A DNA stretch of 32,171 nt from Staphylococcus canis (GCF_016238445.1 NZ_JABANU010000024.1:1-32171), one strand, 5' to 3'; numbered from the stretch's first letter, positions 7,003-15,420 are shown. Translations and numbers: made by a program. The notes: generated by a model not told the origin, from the sequence alone.

Positions 7003-7743
7003 TTGATTACAATAGAGCACCTTCACCACGCTTTTGGTTCAAATGAAGTCATTCAGAACTTTAATCTCAATATAGAAAAAAATAAGATTATCACTTTTAT
7101 CGGTAAAAGTGGCTGTGGTAAATCAACTTTGTTAAACATTATCGGTGGTTTTTTAACACCAACATCTGGACATGTCTCAATTGATAATAAAATCAAACAA
7201 GAACCATCATCAGATTGTTTAATGTTATTTCAACATCATAACCTCTTACCGTGGAAAACAATTAACGATAATATTCGTCTCGGCTTAAATCGCAAAATTC
7301 GAAATGACGAAATTAATCAATACTTAGCAAAAGTCGGCCTTGAAGGCAAAGGCCATTACTTCCCAGATGCACTTTCTGGCGGGATGAAACAACGTGTTGC
7401 GATATGTCGTGCATTGATTCATCAACCTGACGTGATTTTACTTGATGAACCGCTCGGCGCATTAGATACGTTTACACGTTTTAAATTACAAGATCAATTA
7501 TTGACGTTGCGCGATCATACAGACGCGACGCTCTTATTAGTGACACATGATATCGATGAAGCGATATACCTTTCTGATGAAATCGTCTTACTCGATGAAG
7601 GATGTAAAATCATCAACCAATATACTGTGCCATTATCACATCCACGTAACCGCAATGCTGACCAAATGGTGACGATTCGTAATCAAGTCATGGAAGATTT
7701 CGCGCTCAATCATCATATGGCTGAACCGGAATATCAAATTTAG
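7003..7743 (+). CDS. ABC transporter ATPase (SsuB/TauB/ThiZ type)
   Basis: Energises import through the permease encoded at 8711. 246 residues with Walker A GKSGCGKST (34-42), Q-loop QHHNLLPW (Gln77), signature LSGGMKQ (124-130), Walker B VILLDEP (144-150) and a switch His in LVTHD. The LLPW and DTFTR segments are typical of the nitrate/sulfonate/taurine/hydroxymethylpyrimidine importer class. Translation starts at TTG 7003, with AGGAGG 6 nt upstream; no ATG is available. It heads a tight operon with a binding protein, permease and flavoprotein. Confidence 0.88.
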   Translation: MITIEHLHHAFGSNEVIQNFNLNIEKNKIITFIGKSGCGKSTLLNIIGGFLTPTSGHVSIDNKIKQEPSSDCLMLFQHHNLLPWKTINDNIRLGLNRKIRNDEINQYLAKVGLEGKGHYFPDALSGGMKQRVAICRALIHQPDVILLDEPLGALDTFTRFKLQDQLLTLRDHTDATLLLVTHDIDEAIYLSDEIVLLDEGCKIINQYTVPLSHPRNRNADQMVTIRNQVMEDFALNHHMAEPEYQI

Positions 7744-7755
7744 GGAGGTATTGGC

Positions 7756-8706
7756 ATGAAAAAAGGATTAATCATGATCATGACATTACTTCTCATATTA
7801 ACGGGATGTGCACCGAAAGAAAAAACATCATCTCACGCTAATAAGGAAGTCATTAAAATTGGCTACCTCCCTATTACGCATGCAGCGAATTTGATGATGA
7901 CTGAACAAGTCAATGCACACAATAAACATAGTCCTTATCAAATTAAATTGGTACAGTTCAATAACTGGCCAGATTTAATGGATGCGTTAAATAGTGGTCG
8001 TATTGATGGCGCGTCCACATTAATCGAACTTGCGATGAAAGCAAAATCAAAAGGCGCACCGATTAAAGCTGTAGCGCTTGGTCATCATGAAGGTAATGTT
8101 GTATTAGGACAAAAAGGGCATCATTTATCAGACTTCAACCACTCGGATGAGTATGCCTTTGCGATTCCACATCGCTACTCCACGCATTACTTATTACTTG
8201 AAACGATGCGTGACCAGTTAGGCGTACCCAAAGGCCATTTTCATTATCATGAAATGGCACCAGCTGAAATGCCTGCATCACTTAATGAGCATCGGATTGA
8301 TGGTTACTCTGTCGCTGAACCTTTTGGTGCACTTGGCGAAAAGCTCGGTGCCGGGGATTTACTCGCACACGGTAGCGATATTATAAATGACGCTTATTGT
8401 TGTGTGCTTGTCTTACAAGAAGACCTCATCGATAACCATAGTGATGCTGCACAACAATTTGTCAGTGATTATAAACAAGCAGGTTATCAAATGACAGACC
8501 GCGCACGTAGCGTCGACTTAATGGCTCAAAAATATAAGCAAGATCGCAAGGTTCTTGAACAATCTGCACAATGGACATCTTATGGCGATTTAACATTAAA
8601 ACAGTCTGGCTATAACGATATCGCAGCATTGGTTAATGAACATGATTTATTTGAAGCACCATCATATCAATCATTCGTCGATACGACGTTATATCAGGAG
8701 GGTTAA
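7756..8706 (+). CDS. Substrate-binding lipoprotein (NMT1/THI5-like, SsuA/CmpA class)
   Basis: 316 residues. Lipobox LTGC with Cys18. The mature start VIKIGYLPITHAANLMM, the NWPDLMDALNSGRIDG block and EPFGALGEK are hallmarks of the SsuA/TauA/ThiY fold that captures sulfonates, nitrate, bicarbonate or thiamine pyrimidine. The DAYCCVLV segment resembles the nitrate/bicarbonate (NrtA/CmpA) sublineage. AGGGAGG lies upstream of ATG 7756, 12 nt after the ATPase gene. Substrate cannot be decided from sequence. The adjacent acyl-CoA-dehydrogenase-like enzyme argues for an organosulfur or similar compound that is then oxidised. Lipidated, outside the membrane. Confidence 0.85.
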   Translation: MKKGLIMIMTLLLILTGCAPKEKTSSHANKEVIKIGYLPITHAANLMMTEQVNAHNKHSPYQIKLVQFNNWPDLMDALNSGRIDGASTLIELAMKAKSKGAPIKAVALGHHEGNVVLGQKGHHLSDFNHSDEYAFAIPHRYSTHYLLLETMRDQLGVPKGHFHYHEMAPAEMPASLNEHRIDGYSVAEPFGALGEKLGAGDLLAHGSDIINDAYCCVLVLQEDLIDNHSDAAQQFVSDYKQAGYQMTDRARSVDLMAQKYKQDRKVLEQSAQWTSYGDLTLKQSGYNDIAALVNEHDLFEAPSYQSFVDTTLYQEG

Positions 8707-8710
8707 TCAT

Positions 8711-9478
8711 ATGACGTCTTCACTTATAAAAAAAGGATTATTACCCTTCATTGCCTTTGTGCTTTTTCTCTTAATTTGGCAATTGGTGATATGGATTGGT
8801 GGATATAAACCGGTATTGCTACCTGGCCCGATTCTTGTGGCTGAGCATATTTGGCAATTCATCATAACCGGGGAAATATTTATCCACTTAGGTATTAGTT
8901 TATGGCGATTTATCGTAGGATTCGGCATTGCGGTACTTGTAGCAGTACCTATCGGCATATTATTAGGGCGAAACGATGTGTTTTATCACGCGATAGAACC
9001 GCTATTTCAATTGTTGCGTCCCATTTCACCGATAGCGTGGTCGCCATTTATCGTATTATGGTTTGGCATTGGAAGTTTACCTGCCATTGTCATTATTTTC
9101 ATTGCCGCATTCTTCCCAATTGTCTTTAATACAATTAAAGGTGTGCGCAATATCGAAAAACACTATTTAAAAATCGCGAGTAATTTAAATTTATCTACAT
9201 TCGCATTATATCGAGATATTATTTTTCCAGGCGCTTTCAAACAGATCATGTCTGGGATTCACGTTGCAGTCGGCACGAGCTGGATTTTCTTAGTATCAGG
9301 TGAGATGATTGGGGCTCAATCTGGACTAGGCTTTTTAATTGTCGATTCACGTAACATGTTAAATCTTGAAGACGTATTAGCGGCTATTTTCTTTATCGGC
9401 GTATTCGGCTTTATCATTGACCGACTCATCAGTTATATTGAAACATTTATTTTAAAACATTATGGAGAATCATTTTAA
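8711..9478 (+). CDS. ABC transporter permease (SsuC/TauC/ThiX type)
   Basis: 255 residues, about six membrane segments (first at residues 10-28, IAFVLFLLIWQLVIW). The binding-protein-dependent permease motif lies near the FALYRDIIFPGAFKQI region, and VGTSWIFLVSGEMIGAQSGLGFLI is characteristic of the SsuC/TauC class. Start ATG 8711 is four nt after the binding-protein stop with CAGGAGGG about 8 nt before it; an upstream in-frame ATG at 8636 lies inside the previous gene and has no RBS. Works with the ATPase and lipoprotein. Confidence 0.85.
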   Translation: MTSSLIKKGLLPFIAFVLFLLIWQLVIWIGGYKPVLLPGPILVAEHIWQFIITGEIFIHLGISLWRFIVGFGIAVLVAVPIGILLGRNDVFYHAIEPLFQLLRPISPIAWSPFIVLWFGIGSLPAIVIIFIAAFFPIVFNTIKGVRNIEKHYLKIASNLNLSTFALYRDIIFPGAFKQIMSGIHVAVGTSWIFLVSGEMIGAQSGLGFLIVDSRNMLNLEDVLAAIFFIGVFGFIIDRLISYIETFILKHYGESF

Positions 9479-9491
9479 GGAGTGACCGAAC

Positions 9492-10532
9492 ATGACATTA
9501 GATGAACGTATTAAGAATGAACTGGACCCGTATGTTGTGGACATTGATAACGGAGACTATTACGCGAAACCATTTATTCAACATATTTTTGAAGATGGTA
9601 ATTTTTCAAGTAAAGACTTATTGAAAAATGCACAAACAGTAGAAGCTGTCTCTCAGTCATGCTTAACAACCGGCTTTTGCTTATGGTGTCAACTTGCATT
9701 TTCAACCTATTTATCAAGAGCCACTCAACCTGAACTACACGATACATTACAACAACAACTTATGCGCGGTGAGGTATTTGGGGCGACAGGCCTTTCAAAT
9801 CCTATGAAATCCTTCAATGATTTAGAACAATTTAACTTATCACATCATTATGATGGAGAGCGCCTTGTGGTAAATGGACGTTTACCTGCTGTGAGTAACA
9901 TCGGTGAAGACCATTATTTCGGTGCTATTTCGAAACATCAAGATAGCGATGAGCTTGTGATGTTTATCGTTCGAGGCAATACACCAGGTATTACGCTCAA
10001 CGCACCGAAGCAATTCCTAGGCGTTAACGGTTCTGCGACGTATGGTATTACATTTGAAGATGTCGTTGTGCCAGATGAGTGGATTATTTCTAAAGATGCT
10101 AAAGCGTTCGCAAGTGAAATCCGACCACAATTTGTCACATTACAAATACCAATCGCACTTGGTTCAATACGTTCATCTCTAGACTTGATTCATCAATTCT
10201 CAAATGCACAAAATGGCATTAATCAGTATTTAGAATATGATATTAAAGGGTATGAAGCACGTTACAATGCATTACGTTCTGAATATTATCAACTCATTGA
10301 AACAAATCCTGAAGCCCTTCAAGATCACTTCGCTGACATCATTCGTCTTAAAAAAGAACTGGGCTACTTATTGTTAGATGTGAACCAAGCATCAATGGTT
10401 AATGGAGGTTCTCGTGCTTATACACCAACATCACCACAAACACGAAAACTCAAAGAAGGCTTCTTCTTTGCCGCACTGACACCAACATTACGTCATTTAG
10501 GAAAATTAGAAGCTGAATTACAACACTCATAA
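9492..10532 (+). CDS. Acyl-CoA-dehydrogenase-like flavoprotein
   Basis: 346 residues, shorter than the usual 380-400. It has the N-terminal helical region, a mid beta domain (EVFGATGLSNPMKS at about 90-103, LVVNGRLPAVSNIG, ITFEDVVVPDEW near 200) and the C-terminal helices ending GGSRAYTPTSPQTRKLKEG. Relatives next to sulfonate-type transporters include DszC/SfnC-like flavin monooxygenases, which oxidise sulfur compounds rather than acyl-CoA. Such a role for the imported substrate is plausible but unproven. AAGGAG precedes ATG 9492, 13 nt after the permease. It is the last gene before a strong terminator. I did not identify a catalytic Glu with confidence. Confidence 0.75.
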   Translation: MTLDERIKNELDPYVVDIDNGDYYAKPFIQHIFEDGNFSSKDLLKNAQTVEAVSQSCLTTGFCLWCQLAFSTYLSRATQPELHDTLQQQLMRGEVFGATGLSNPMKSFNDLEQFNLSHHYDGERLVVNGRLPAVSNIGEDHYFGAISKHQDSDELVMFIVRGNTPGITLNAPKQFLGVNGSATYGITFEDVVVPDEWIISKDAKAFASEIRPQFVTLQIPIALGSIRSSLDLIHQFSNAQNGINQYLEYDIKGYEARYNALRSEYYQLIETNPEALQDHFADIIRLKKELGYLLLDVNQASMVNGGSRAYTPTSPQTRKLKEGFFFAALTPTLRHLGKLEAELQHS

Positions 10533-10566
10533 TACTGGAAAATATCTTTACGATACACTCAAGGAC

Positions 10567-10606
10567 AAAACCCCCACAAAGCTTTGATCGGCTGTGGGGG
10601 TTTTTA
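10567..10606 (+). terminator. Rho-independent terminator of the ABC/flavoprotein operon
   Basis: AAAACCCCCACA (10567-10578) pairs perfectly with TGTGGGGGTTTT (10593-10604), ending in a T run. Confidence 0.95.
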
Positions 10607-11040
10607 ACGTAACAAAAATATTACACCTTATGATTGCGTTATTGGCACATTGCTGCGTTCACACAACAATACGAAAAATGCACGAAGCTCAAGTGAACTC
10701 AATTCTAATATTGAATAGTCATGAAAGTAAAAATCAACTTATTATTTATGATATACATATCACGTGTTATGATAAAATGCAAGTTCAAAATATTTGATTA
10801 GGACAGATTTAAAGTCCTACTTTTTACGCCTCTTAAATTCTCTTGTACCCAAGTAAAAATACTTGCAGAACCTTTAAAAAGAAATTAATATAGCACATAC
10901 AAAATTCTTAGCACAATTAATAATAATTACTGTTATATCTTTATTGACTGTATTATAATAGTGTCGAAGCGTGTTACAGGAAGGACAGGCCTTTCTATGT
11001 AATATGATCCCTCAAACTAACTAAACGAAAGGTGATAAGT
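10607..11040. other. Gene-free stretch before lqo
   Basis: No credible gene; the longest frame (10594-10797) starts inside the terminator and has no RBS. A hairpin TAGGAC (10799-10804) with GTCCTA (10814-10819), followed by CTTTTT, looks like a terminator without an upstream gene, so a short transcript could end here. TATAAT at 10954-10959 is the best -10 for lqo, with no good -35. AGGAAGG and CCTTTCT near 10979-10997 form a small 5'-UTR hairpin. Confidence 0.5.
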
Positions 11041-12534
11041 ATGTCAAATCAATCTGGTCAAAAAGACATCCTTATCGTTGGTGCGGGTATTTTAAGCTCG
11101 ACTTTCGCATCAATGATGAAAGAACTAGAACCGAACTGGAACCTTAAGATTTACGAACGCTTAAGCAAACCAGGCGAAGAAAGTTCAAATGAACGTTACA
11201 ATGCCGGAACAGGTCACGCTGCTTTATGTGAGTTAAACTACACAGTGCAACAACCTGATGGCTCAATCGACATTGAAAAAGCAAAAACAATCAATGAAGA
11301 GTTCGAGATTTCAAAACAATTTTGGAGTCACCTTGTTAAAAATCATGGTATTGGTGATCCTAAAGAGTTTATCCGACCACTTCCACACATCAGTTTCGTA
11401 CGCGGTAAAAACAACCGTAAATTCTTAAAAGATCGTTACGAAGCAATGAAAGCATTCCCAATGTTTGAAGAGATTGAATACACTGAAGACATTGAAGTAA
11501 TGCGTAAATGGATGCCATTAATGATGAAAGGCCGTAGCGCTGATGACATTATGGCTGCAAGTAAAATCGACCAAGGTACTGATGTAAACTACGGTGAATT
11601 AACACGTAAAATGGCGAAAGGTATCGAAAAACACCCTAACGCTTCTATTCACTTCAACCATGAAGTACGTGATTTCAACCGTCGTGGAGACGGCAAATGG
11701 GAAGTGACTGTAGTTAACCGTCAAACAGGTGAATCTGAAGTACAATTAGCAGATTATGTCTTCATCGGTGCCGGCGGTGGTGCAATTCCGTTATTACAAA
11801 AAACAGGTATCCCTGAAAGTAAACATTTAGGTGGATTCCCAATTACGGGTCAATTCTTAGAGTGTACAAACCCAGCTGTTATCGAAGAACACGGGGTTAA
11901 AGTATACGGTAAAGAACCACCTGGTACACCACCAATGACTGTACCTCACTTAGATACACGTTACATTAACGGTAAACAAACATTATTATTCGGACCATTC
12001 GCAAACATCGGTCCTAAATTCTTAAAATATGGTTCTAACCTTGACTTATTCAAGTCTGTTAAACCATACAACATCACAACATTACTGGCGGCAGCTGTGA
12101 AAAACTTACCATTAATCAAATACTCAATCGACCAAATCATCATGACAAAAGAAGGTTGCATGAACCACTTACGTACGTTCTACCCTGAAGCACGTGATGA
12201 AGATTGGAGATTATACACAGCTGGTAAACGTGTACAAGTTATTAAAGACACAGAAGAACACGGTAAAGGGTTCATTCAATTCGGTACTGAAGTGGTTAAC
12301 TCAGAAGACCATTCTGTTATCGCTTTATTAGGTGAATCACCAGGGGCTTCTACTTCTGTATCTGTAGCACTTGAAGTATTAGAAAGAAACTTCCCTGAAT
12401 ATACTTCTGAATGGAAACCAAAACTTCAAAAAATGATCCCTTCATACGGTCAATCATTAATTAATGACGTAGAACTTATGAAGAAAACACGTCGTCAAAC
12501 TTCTAAAGATCTTGAATTAAACTATTACGAGTAA
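11041..12534 (+). CDS. lqo: L-lactate:quinone oxidoreductase / malate:quinone oxidoreductase-type (Lqo, Mqo2)
   Basis: 497 residues, near-identical in landmarks to S. aureus Mqo2/Lqo as I recall it: FAD-binding ILIVGAGILSSTF near the N-terminus, ERYNAGTGHAALCELNYT, KHLGGFPITGQF, LLFGPFANIGPKFL, GCMNHLRTFYPEAR and GESPGASTSVSVALEVLERNFP. A peripheral membrane flavoprotein that passes electrons from lactate (or malate) to menaquinone. In S. aureus the Mqo2 paralogue was shown to be the lactate enzyme used during nitric-oxide stress. ATG 11041 with GAAAGGTG upstream. A 33-codon membrane protein gene follows after 15 nt and shares its terminator. Confidence 0.92.
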   Translation: MSNQSGQKDILIVGAGILSSTFASMMKELEPNWNLKIYERLSKPGEESSNERYNAGTGHAALCELNYTVQQPDGSIDIEKAKTINEEFEISKQFWSHLVKNHGIGDPKEFIRPLPHISFVRGKNNRKFLKDRYEAMKAFPMFEEIEYTEDIEVMRKWMPLMMKGRSADDIMAASKIDQGTDVNYGELTRKMAKGIEKHPNASIHFNHEVRDFNRRGDGKWEVTVVNRQTGESEVQLADYVFIGAGGGAIPLLQKTGIPESKHLGGFPITGQFLECTNPAVIEEHGVKVYGKEPPGTPPMTVPHLDTRYINGKQTLLFGPFANIGPKFLKYGSNLDLFKSVKPYNITTLLAAAVKNLPLIKYSIDQIIMTKEGCMNHLRTFYPEARDEDWRLYTAGKRVQVIKDTEEHGKGFIQFGTEVVNSEDHSVIALLGESPGASTSVSVALEVLERNFPEYTSEWKPKLQKMIPSYGQSLINDVELMKKTRRQTSKDLELNYYE

Positions 12535-12549
12535 AGGAGTTTCCATAAT

Positions 12550-12651
12550 ATGAGAGCTTTATTAATTACTGGTGTCGTTATCGCATTAGGTTACGTTGGT
12601 TTCAAACGTTACCAACAACACGTTAACAAAATGCCAAATATTGAATATTAA
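12550..12651 (+). CDS. 33-residue predicted single-pass membrane protein, downstream of lqo
   Basis: The frame begins MRALLITGVVIALGYVG and continues FKRYQQHVNKMPNIEY. A hydrophobic helix (residues 3-17) is followed by a positively charged cytoplasmic-type tail. AAAGGAG at 12533-12539 lies 10 nt before the ATG, and the terminator at 12661 closes the unit, so it is co-transcribed with lqo. Codon use matches the highly expressed neighbour. It is too short for many gene callers. A role as an Lqo membrane partner or stability factor is inference only. Confidence 0.75.
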   Translation: MRALLITGVVIALGYVGFKRYQQHVNKMPNIEY

Positions 12652-12660
12652 TATTCAAAA

Positions 12661-12693
12661 GGTGAGGCGCAATCTAGCGTCTCACCCCTTTTT
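12661..12693 (+). terminator. Terminator of the lqo operon
   Basis: GGTGAGGCGC (12661-12670) pairs with GCGTCTCACC (12677-12686), one G-U pair, then CCTTTTTG. Confidence 0.9.
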
Positions 12694-12714
12694 GTATTCA
12701 TACAAATTTTTTTC

Positions 12715-13077
12715 TTATTGTTTCTTCGTTCTGTCCACCACCGAAAAGCCTGGGTCTACTTTCGGTTTTGATACTTTCTTTGTTCTGTCCACCACTGAAA
12801 AGCCTGGATCCACTTTTGGCTTTGATACTTTCTTTGTTCTGTCCACCACTGAAAAGCCTGGATCCACTTTTGGCTTTGATACTTTCTTTGTTCTGTCCAC
12901 CACTGAAAAGCCTGGATCCACTTTCGGTTTTGATACTTTCTTCGTTTTATCCACGACTGAGAAACCTGGGTCTATTTGTTCTGTTGCATGTGCGTTGTGA
13001 TCTGCAGACACCCATGTACCTGCTGTGAGTAACATTGCTGAAGCTGTAAAAATTTTTAAATGTTTACGATTCACCAT
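12715..13077 (-). CDS. Small secreted protein made of 18-residue tandem repeats
   Basis: 120 residues. A Sec signal peptide (MVNRKHLKIF, hydrophobic core, then NAHA before TEQ at about residue 32/33) is followed by five DPGFSVVD[RK]TKK motifs spaced by VSKPKV, 18 residues each. The mature 88-residue protein is nearly all repeat, rich in Lys, basic, cysteine-free, and ends KKQ. No LPXTG, lipobox or known domain is visible. ATG 13077 has GAGGAGG upstream. The gene is convergent with lqo. I do not recognise the family. Surface adhesion, peptide-like activity or cell-wall binding through the basic repeats are possibilities with no direct support. Confidence 0.8.
   Translation of the reverse strand: MVNRKHLKIFTASAMLLTAGTWVSADHNAHATEQIDPGFSVVDKTKKVSKPKVDPGFSVVDRTKKVSKPKVDPGFSVVDRTKKVSKPKVDPGFSVVDRTKKVSKPKVDPGFSVVDRTKKQ
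12722..12978. repeat. 54-bp tandem repeat array inside the secreted-protein gene
   Basis: Units at 12722-12775, 12776-12829, 12830-12883 and 12884-12937, then a partial diverged unit to about 12978. Units 2 and 3 are identical and unit 4 differs by a few bases; the outer units diverge at synonymous positions and at one Arg/Lys. The period is a multiple of three, so copy-number change keeps the frame. Confidence 0.92.
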
Positions 13078-13458
13078 ATCGTAACCTCCTCATATTTACC
13101 TACATATACTACTGTAACAAATTTCCGTCAATACATTGGCTAACTTCCCTAATTTGTACTATTGATAGCCTAACTGTCTAAATTTTTAGAGACATGGTCG
13201 GCTAAGATGCGTATGTGTCTCTTGGAGTTATGCTTATCTTACACTTTATATTTAAAAAAGTCGTATATTATGTTCAAAACTGTTGCGTAATAAGCTATAC
13301 TAAGAGTAAGGTGGTCGAGTTTGTTTTGTACTCACATGCTATACTTGGTATTGACTTAAGAATTCAGTCACACAATGAGATGAGAAGAGACTATTTGTAA
13401 GATACAGATGGTCTTTTTCTATTCGTAATATTAATAATTTATAAAGGATGAGGATATT
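13078..13458. other. Intergenic region with promoters and leader hairpins of the BCCT gene
   Basis: AGAGACA (13188-13194) pairs with TGTCTCT (13216-13222). An extended -10 TGCTATACT (13337-13345) is the likely BCCT promoter. AAGAGACTAT (13385-13394) pairs with ATGGTCTTTT (13408-13417) and is followed by more pyrimidines, a terminator-like hairpin within the BCCT leader. The 61-codon frame at 13215-13400 has no RBS. The left part must also hold the promoter of the repeat-protein gene. Confidence 0.5.
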
Positions 13459-15075
13459 GTGAAAAAATTTAAATTGATGGATTGGATGACGTTTACGATT
13501 TCATTATTGATTTTATTATCCGTAGTCATTCCATTAATTTTATTTCCAAGTTGGAGTAGTGCCATTATTTTAGATTTAAATCAAATTGTTACTTCAAAAC
13601 TTGGTGCAGTTTATCTTGGTATTGGTATTGCAGTACTCGTTTTTATTTTATATATTGCTTTTGGTAAATATGGAGGCGTTGTCCTCGGTGCATCTGATGA
13701 TAAACCAGAGTTTAATACGATGAGTTGGGCTGCCATGCTGTTTTGTGCGGGTATAGGCTCAAGTATTTTATATTGGGGTATTATCGAATGGGCGTACTAT
13801 TATGATGGTCCACCATTTCACATCAAGCCCCGTAGTGAAGAAGCTATTAATTACGCGGCAACGTATGGGATGTTCCACTGGGGCCCTATAGCTTGGGCAA
13901 TTTACGTCCTTCCCGCTCTACCTATTGCTTATTCATTATACGTGAAAAAGCAACCTATTGTACGTATCAGTTATGCATGTCAACCGATATTAGGCCGCTA
14001 CACAAATAGATGGCCTGGAAAGCTTATTGATGTATTATTCATATTCGGATTACTTGGTGGTGCTGGGACAACGTTAGGCCTTGCCACACCAATGATCGCT
14101 GAAGGTGTCGCAACGCTAACAGGTTTAGACGGTAGCGCGACATGGTTACGTATTGTCATTTTAGTGATTTCAACTTCGATTTTTGCAGTGAGTTCTTATT
14201 CAGGGTTGAAATACGGTATCAAAATTTTAAGTGACATTAACATTTGGCTTACATTTATACTATTATTGTTCGTATTTATTGTGGGACCTACTGTTTTCAT
14301 TATGGAAACAACCGTATCAAGTATGGGATTAATGTTTAGAGACTTCTTTAGAATGGCAACTTGGCTCGAACCATTCGGTGGTTTAAATGGTATTCCTAAA
14401 GATGAGTTCCCACAAAGTTGGACAGTTTTCTATTGGGCATGGTGGCTAGTATATGCCCCATTCGTCGGACTATTCATTGCGCGTATCTCTAAAGGTCGCA
14501 CATTGAAAGAAGTTATTTTAGGAACACTAGGTTACGGTACGCTTGGTTGTACGTTATTCTTTGGTATTTTAGGTAACTATGGACTATGGCTAGAACTTTC
14601 AGGTCGATTCTCAGTGACACAAGTCCTAAAAGAACAAGAAGGTCCTGCCGCAATCATGGCCATTTTAAGTCAACTTCCAATGAGTCACGTTGTTATTGTG
14701 ATTTTCGTTATTACAGCACTCATTTACTTATCAACAACATTTGACTCAGGTTCATACATTTTAGCAGGTGCGACACAAACTAAAATTAACGGTGAACCTT
14801 ATCGTTGGAATCGTCTATTCTGGGCATTCGCGTTGTCACTTATTCCACTTGCTTTAATGTTAATCAGTGGAGACAAAATTTTAAACCTACTTCAAACGGC
14901 GTCAATCGTTGCCGGCGTACCATTAATCTTTATCTTTATCTTACTGATGGTATCGTTTATCAAAACACTGAGCAGCGACCGTATCAAACTTGAAGAACGC
15001 TCACGTCTACACAAAGAACAAGAGCGTCGGACACTCTCACTACGCTACGCTAAAGACGATCGCTGGTGGGAATAA
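13459..15075 (+). CDS. BCCT-family transporter (choline/betaine/carnitine type)
   Basis: 538 residues with about twelve membrane segments. Family signatures are WAAMLFCAGIGSSILYWGIIEWAYYY (residues about 90-115), FHWGPIAWAIYVLPALPIAY and TVFYWAWWLVYAPFVGLFIARISKGRT, the last carrying the BCCT Trp cluster. It imports quaternary ammonium compounds with Na+ or H+. Choline uptake (CudT-like) or glycine betaine is likely; the substrate is not provable. The C-terminal tail is charged (LEERSRLHKEQERRTL), possibly an osmosensing extension. GTG 13459 with AAAGGATGAGG upstream is the only good start. A leader hairpin at 13385-13417 suggests attenuation. Confidence 0.9.
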   Translation: MKKFKLMDWMTFTISLLILLSVVIPLILFPSWSSAIILDLNQIVTSKLGAVYLGIGIAVLVFILYIAFGKYGGVVLGASDDKPEFNTMSWAAMLFCAGIGSSILYWGIIEWAYYYDGPPFHIKPRSEEAINYAATYGMFHWGPIAWAIYVLPALPIAYSLYVKKQPIVRISYACQPILGRYTNRWPGKLIDVLFIFGLLGGAGTTLGLATPMIAEGVATLTGLDGSATWLRIVILVISTSIFAVSSYSGLKYGIKILSDINIWLTFILLLFVFIVGPTVFIMETTVSSMGLMFRDFFRMATWLEPFGGLNGIPKDEFPQSWTVFYWAWWLVYAPFVGLFIARISKGRTLKEVILGTLGYGTLGCTLFFGILGNYGLWLELSGRFSVTQVLKEQEGPAAIMAILSQLPMSHVVIVIFVITALIYLSTTFDSGSYILAGATQTKINGEPYRWNRLFWAFALSLIPLALMLISGDKILNLLQTASIVAGVPLIFIFILLMVSFIKTLSSDRIKLEERSRLHKEQERRTLSLRYAKDDRWWE

Positions 15076-15187
15076 AAAATGATTGAACGAGTTTAGGCAG
15101 AACGACAGAAAACTTAGAACTATTTTTGATACATGACTAATGACTAAAATCATTAAGACAGTGCTTGGATTCGAGGAGGTGTTTATC

Positions 15188-15406
15188 ATGAAATTTAACG
15201 ACTGGATTATTACGATTAAGTACGAAGGTGAACACGAAGTAGTTAAAAATGAGGACACTTTATTAGTCATCAATGAAAACTATGATGTTGTATTAGTCCT
15301 AAAAGAACAAAATGGTTTCATGAAGGTAAGCCGTGTCAACTACGACAGTGAATTTTATATTAACGCCGACACAAAAGAACTCGTACTTGAGATTAAAGAT
15401 TATTAA
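15188..15406 (+). CDS. Small hypothetical protein, 72 residues
   Basis: Starts at ATG 15188, with GAGGAGG 7 nt upstream, beginning MKFNDWIITIKYEGEH. It is acidic and predicted mainly beta (alternating hydrophobic: DTLLVINENYDVVLVLKEQ, EFYINADTKELVLEI), without signal or membrane segments. It lies 112 nt after the BCCT gene and ends before a terminator, so it may share that transcript. An upstream in-frame start at 15140 has no RBS. I do not recognise the family. Confidence 0.75.
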   Translation: MKFNDWIITIKYEGEHEVVKNEDTLLVINENYDVVLVLKEQNGFMKVSRVNYDSEFYINADTKELVLEIKDY

Positions 15407-15420
15407 ATATATATACGTTT

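Noticed and set aside
7756..8706. Calling the binding protein ThiY and joining it to the TPP riboswitch
   Set aside because: The fold is shared by many substrates, no THI box precedes the ABC operon, and the riboswitch unit ends 4 kb away.
10594..10797. 67-codon plus-strand frame before lqo
   Set aside because: It starts inside a perfect Rho-independent terminator, has no RBS and shows no domain or signal.
12722..12978. CRISPR-like array
   Set aside because: Units are contiguous 54-bp coding repeats without spacers.
12596..13028. Plus-strand frames over the 54-bp repeats
   Set aside because: They are the antisense of the repeat array; the minus frame has an RBS and a signal peptide, the plus frames have neither.
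13215..13400. 61-codon frame in the BCCT leader
   Set aside because: No RBS, begins in a hairpin arm, overlaps the promoter and ends at the leader hairpin.
15140..15187. Longer N-terminus for the 72-residue protein
   Set aside because: The added segment includes the GAGGAGG ribosome binding site and has none of its own.
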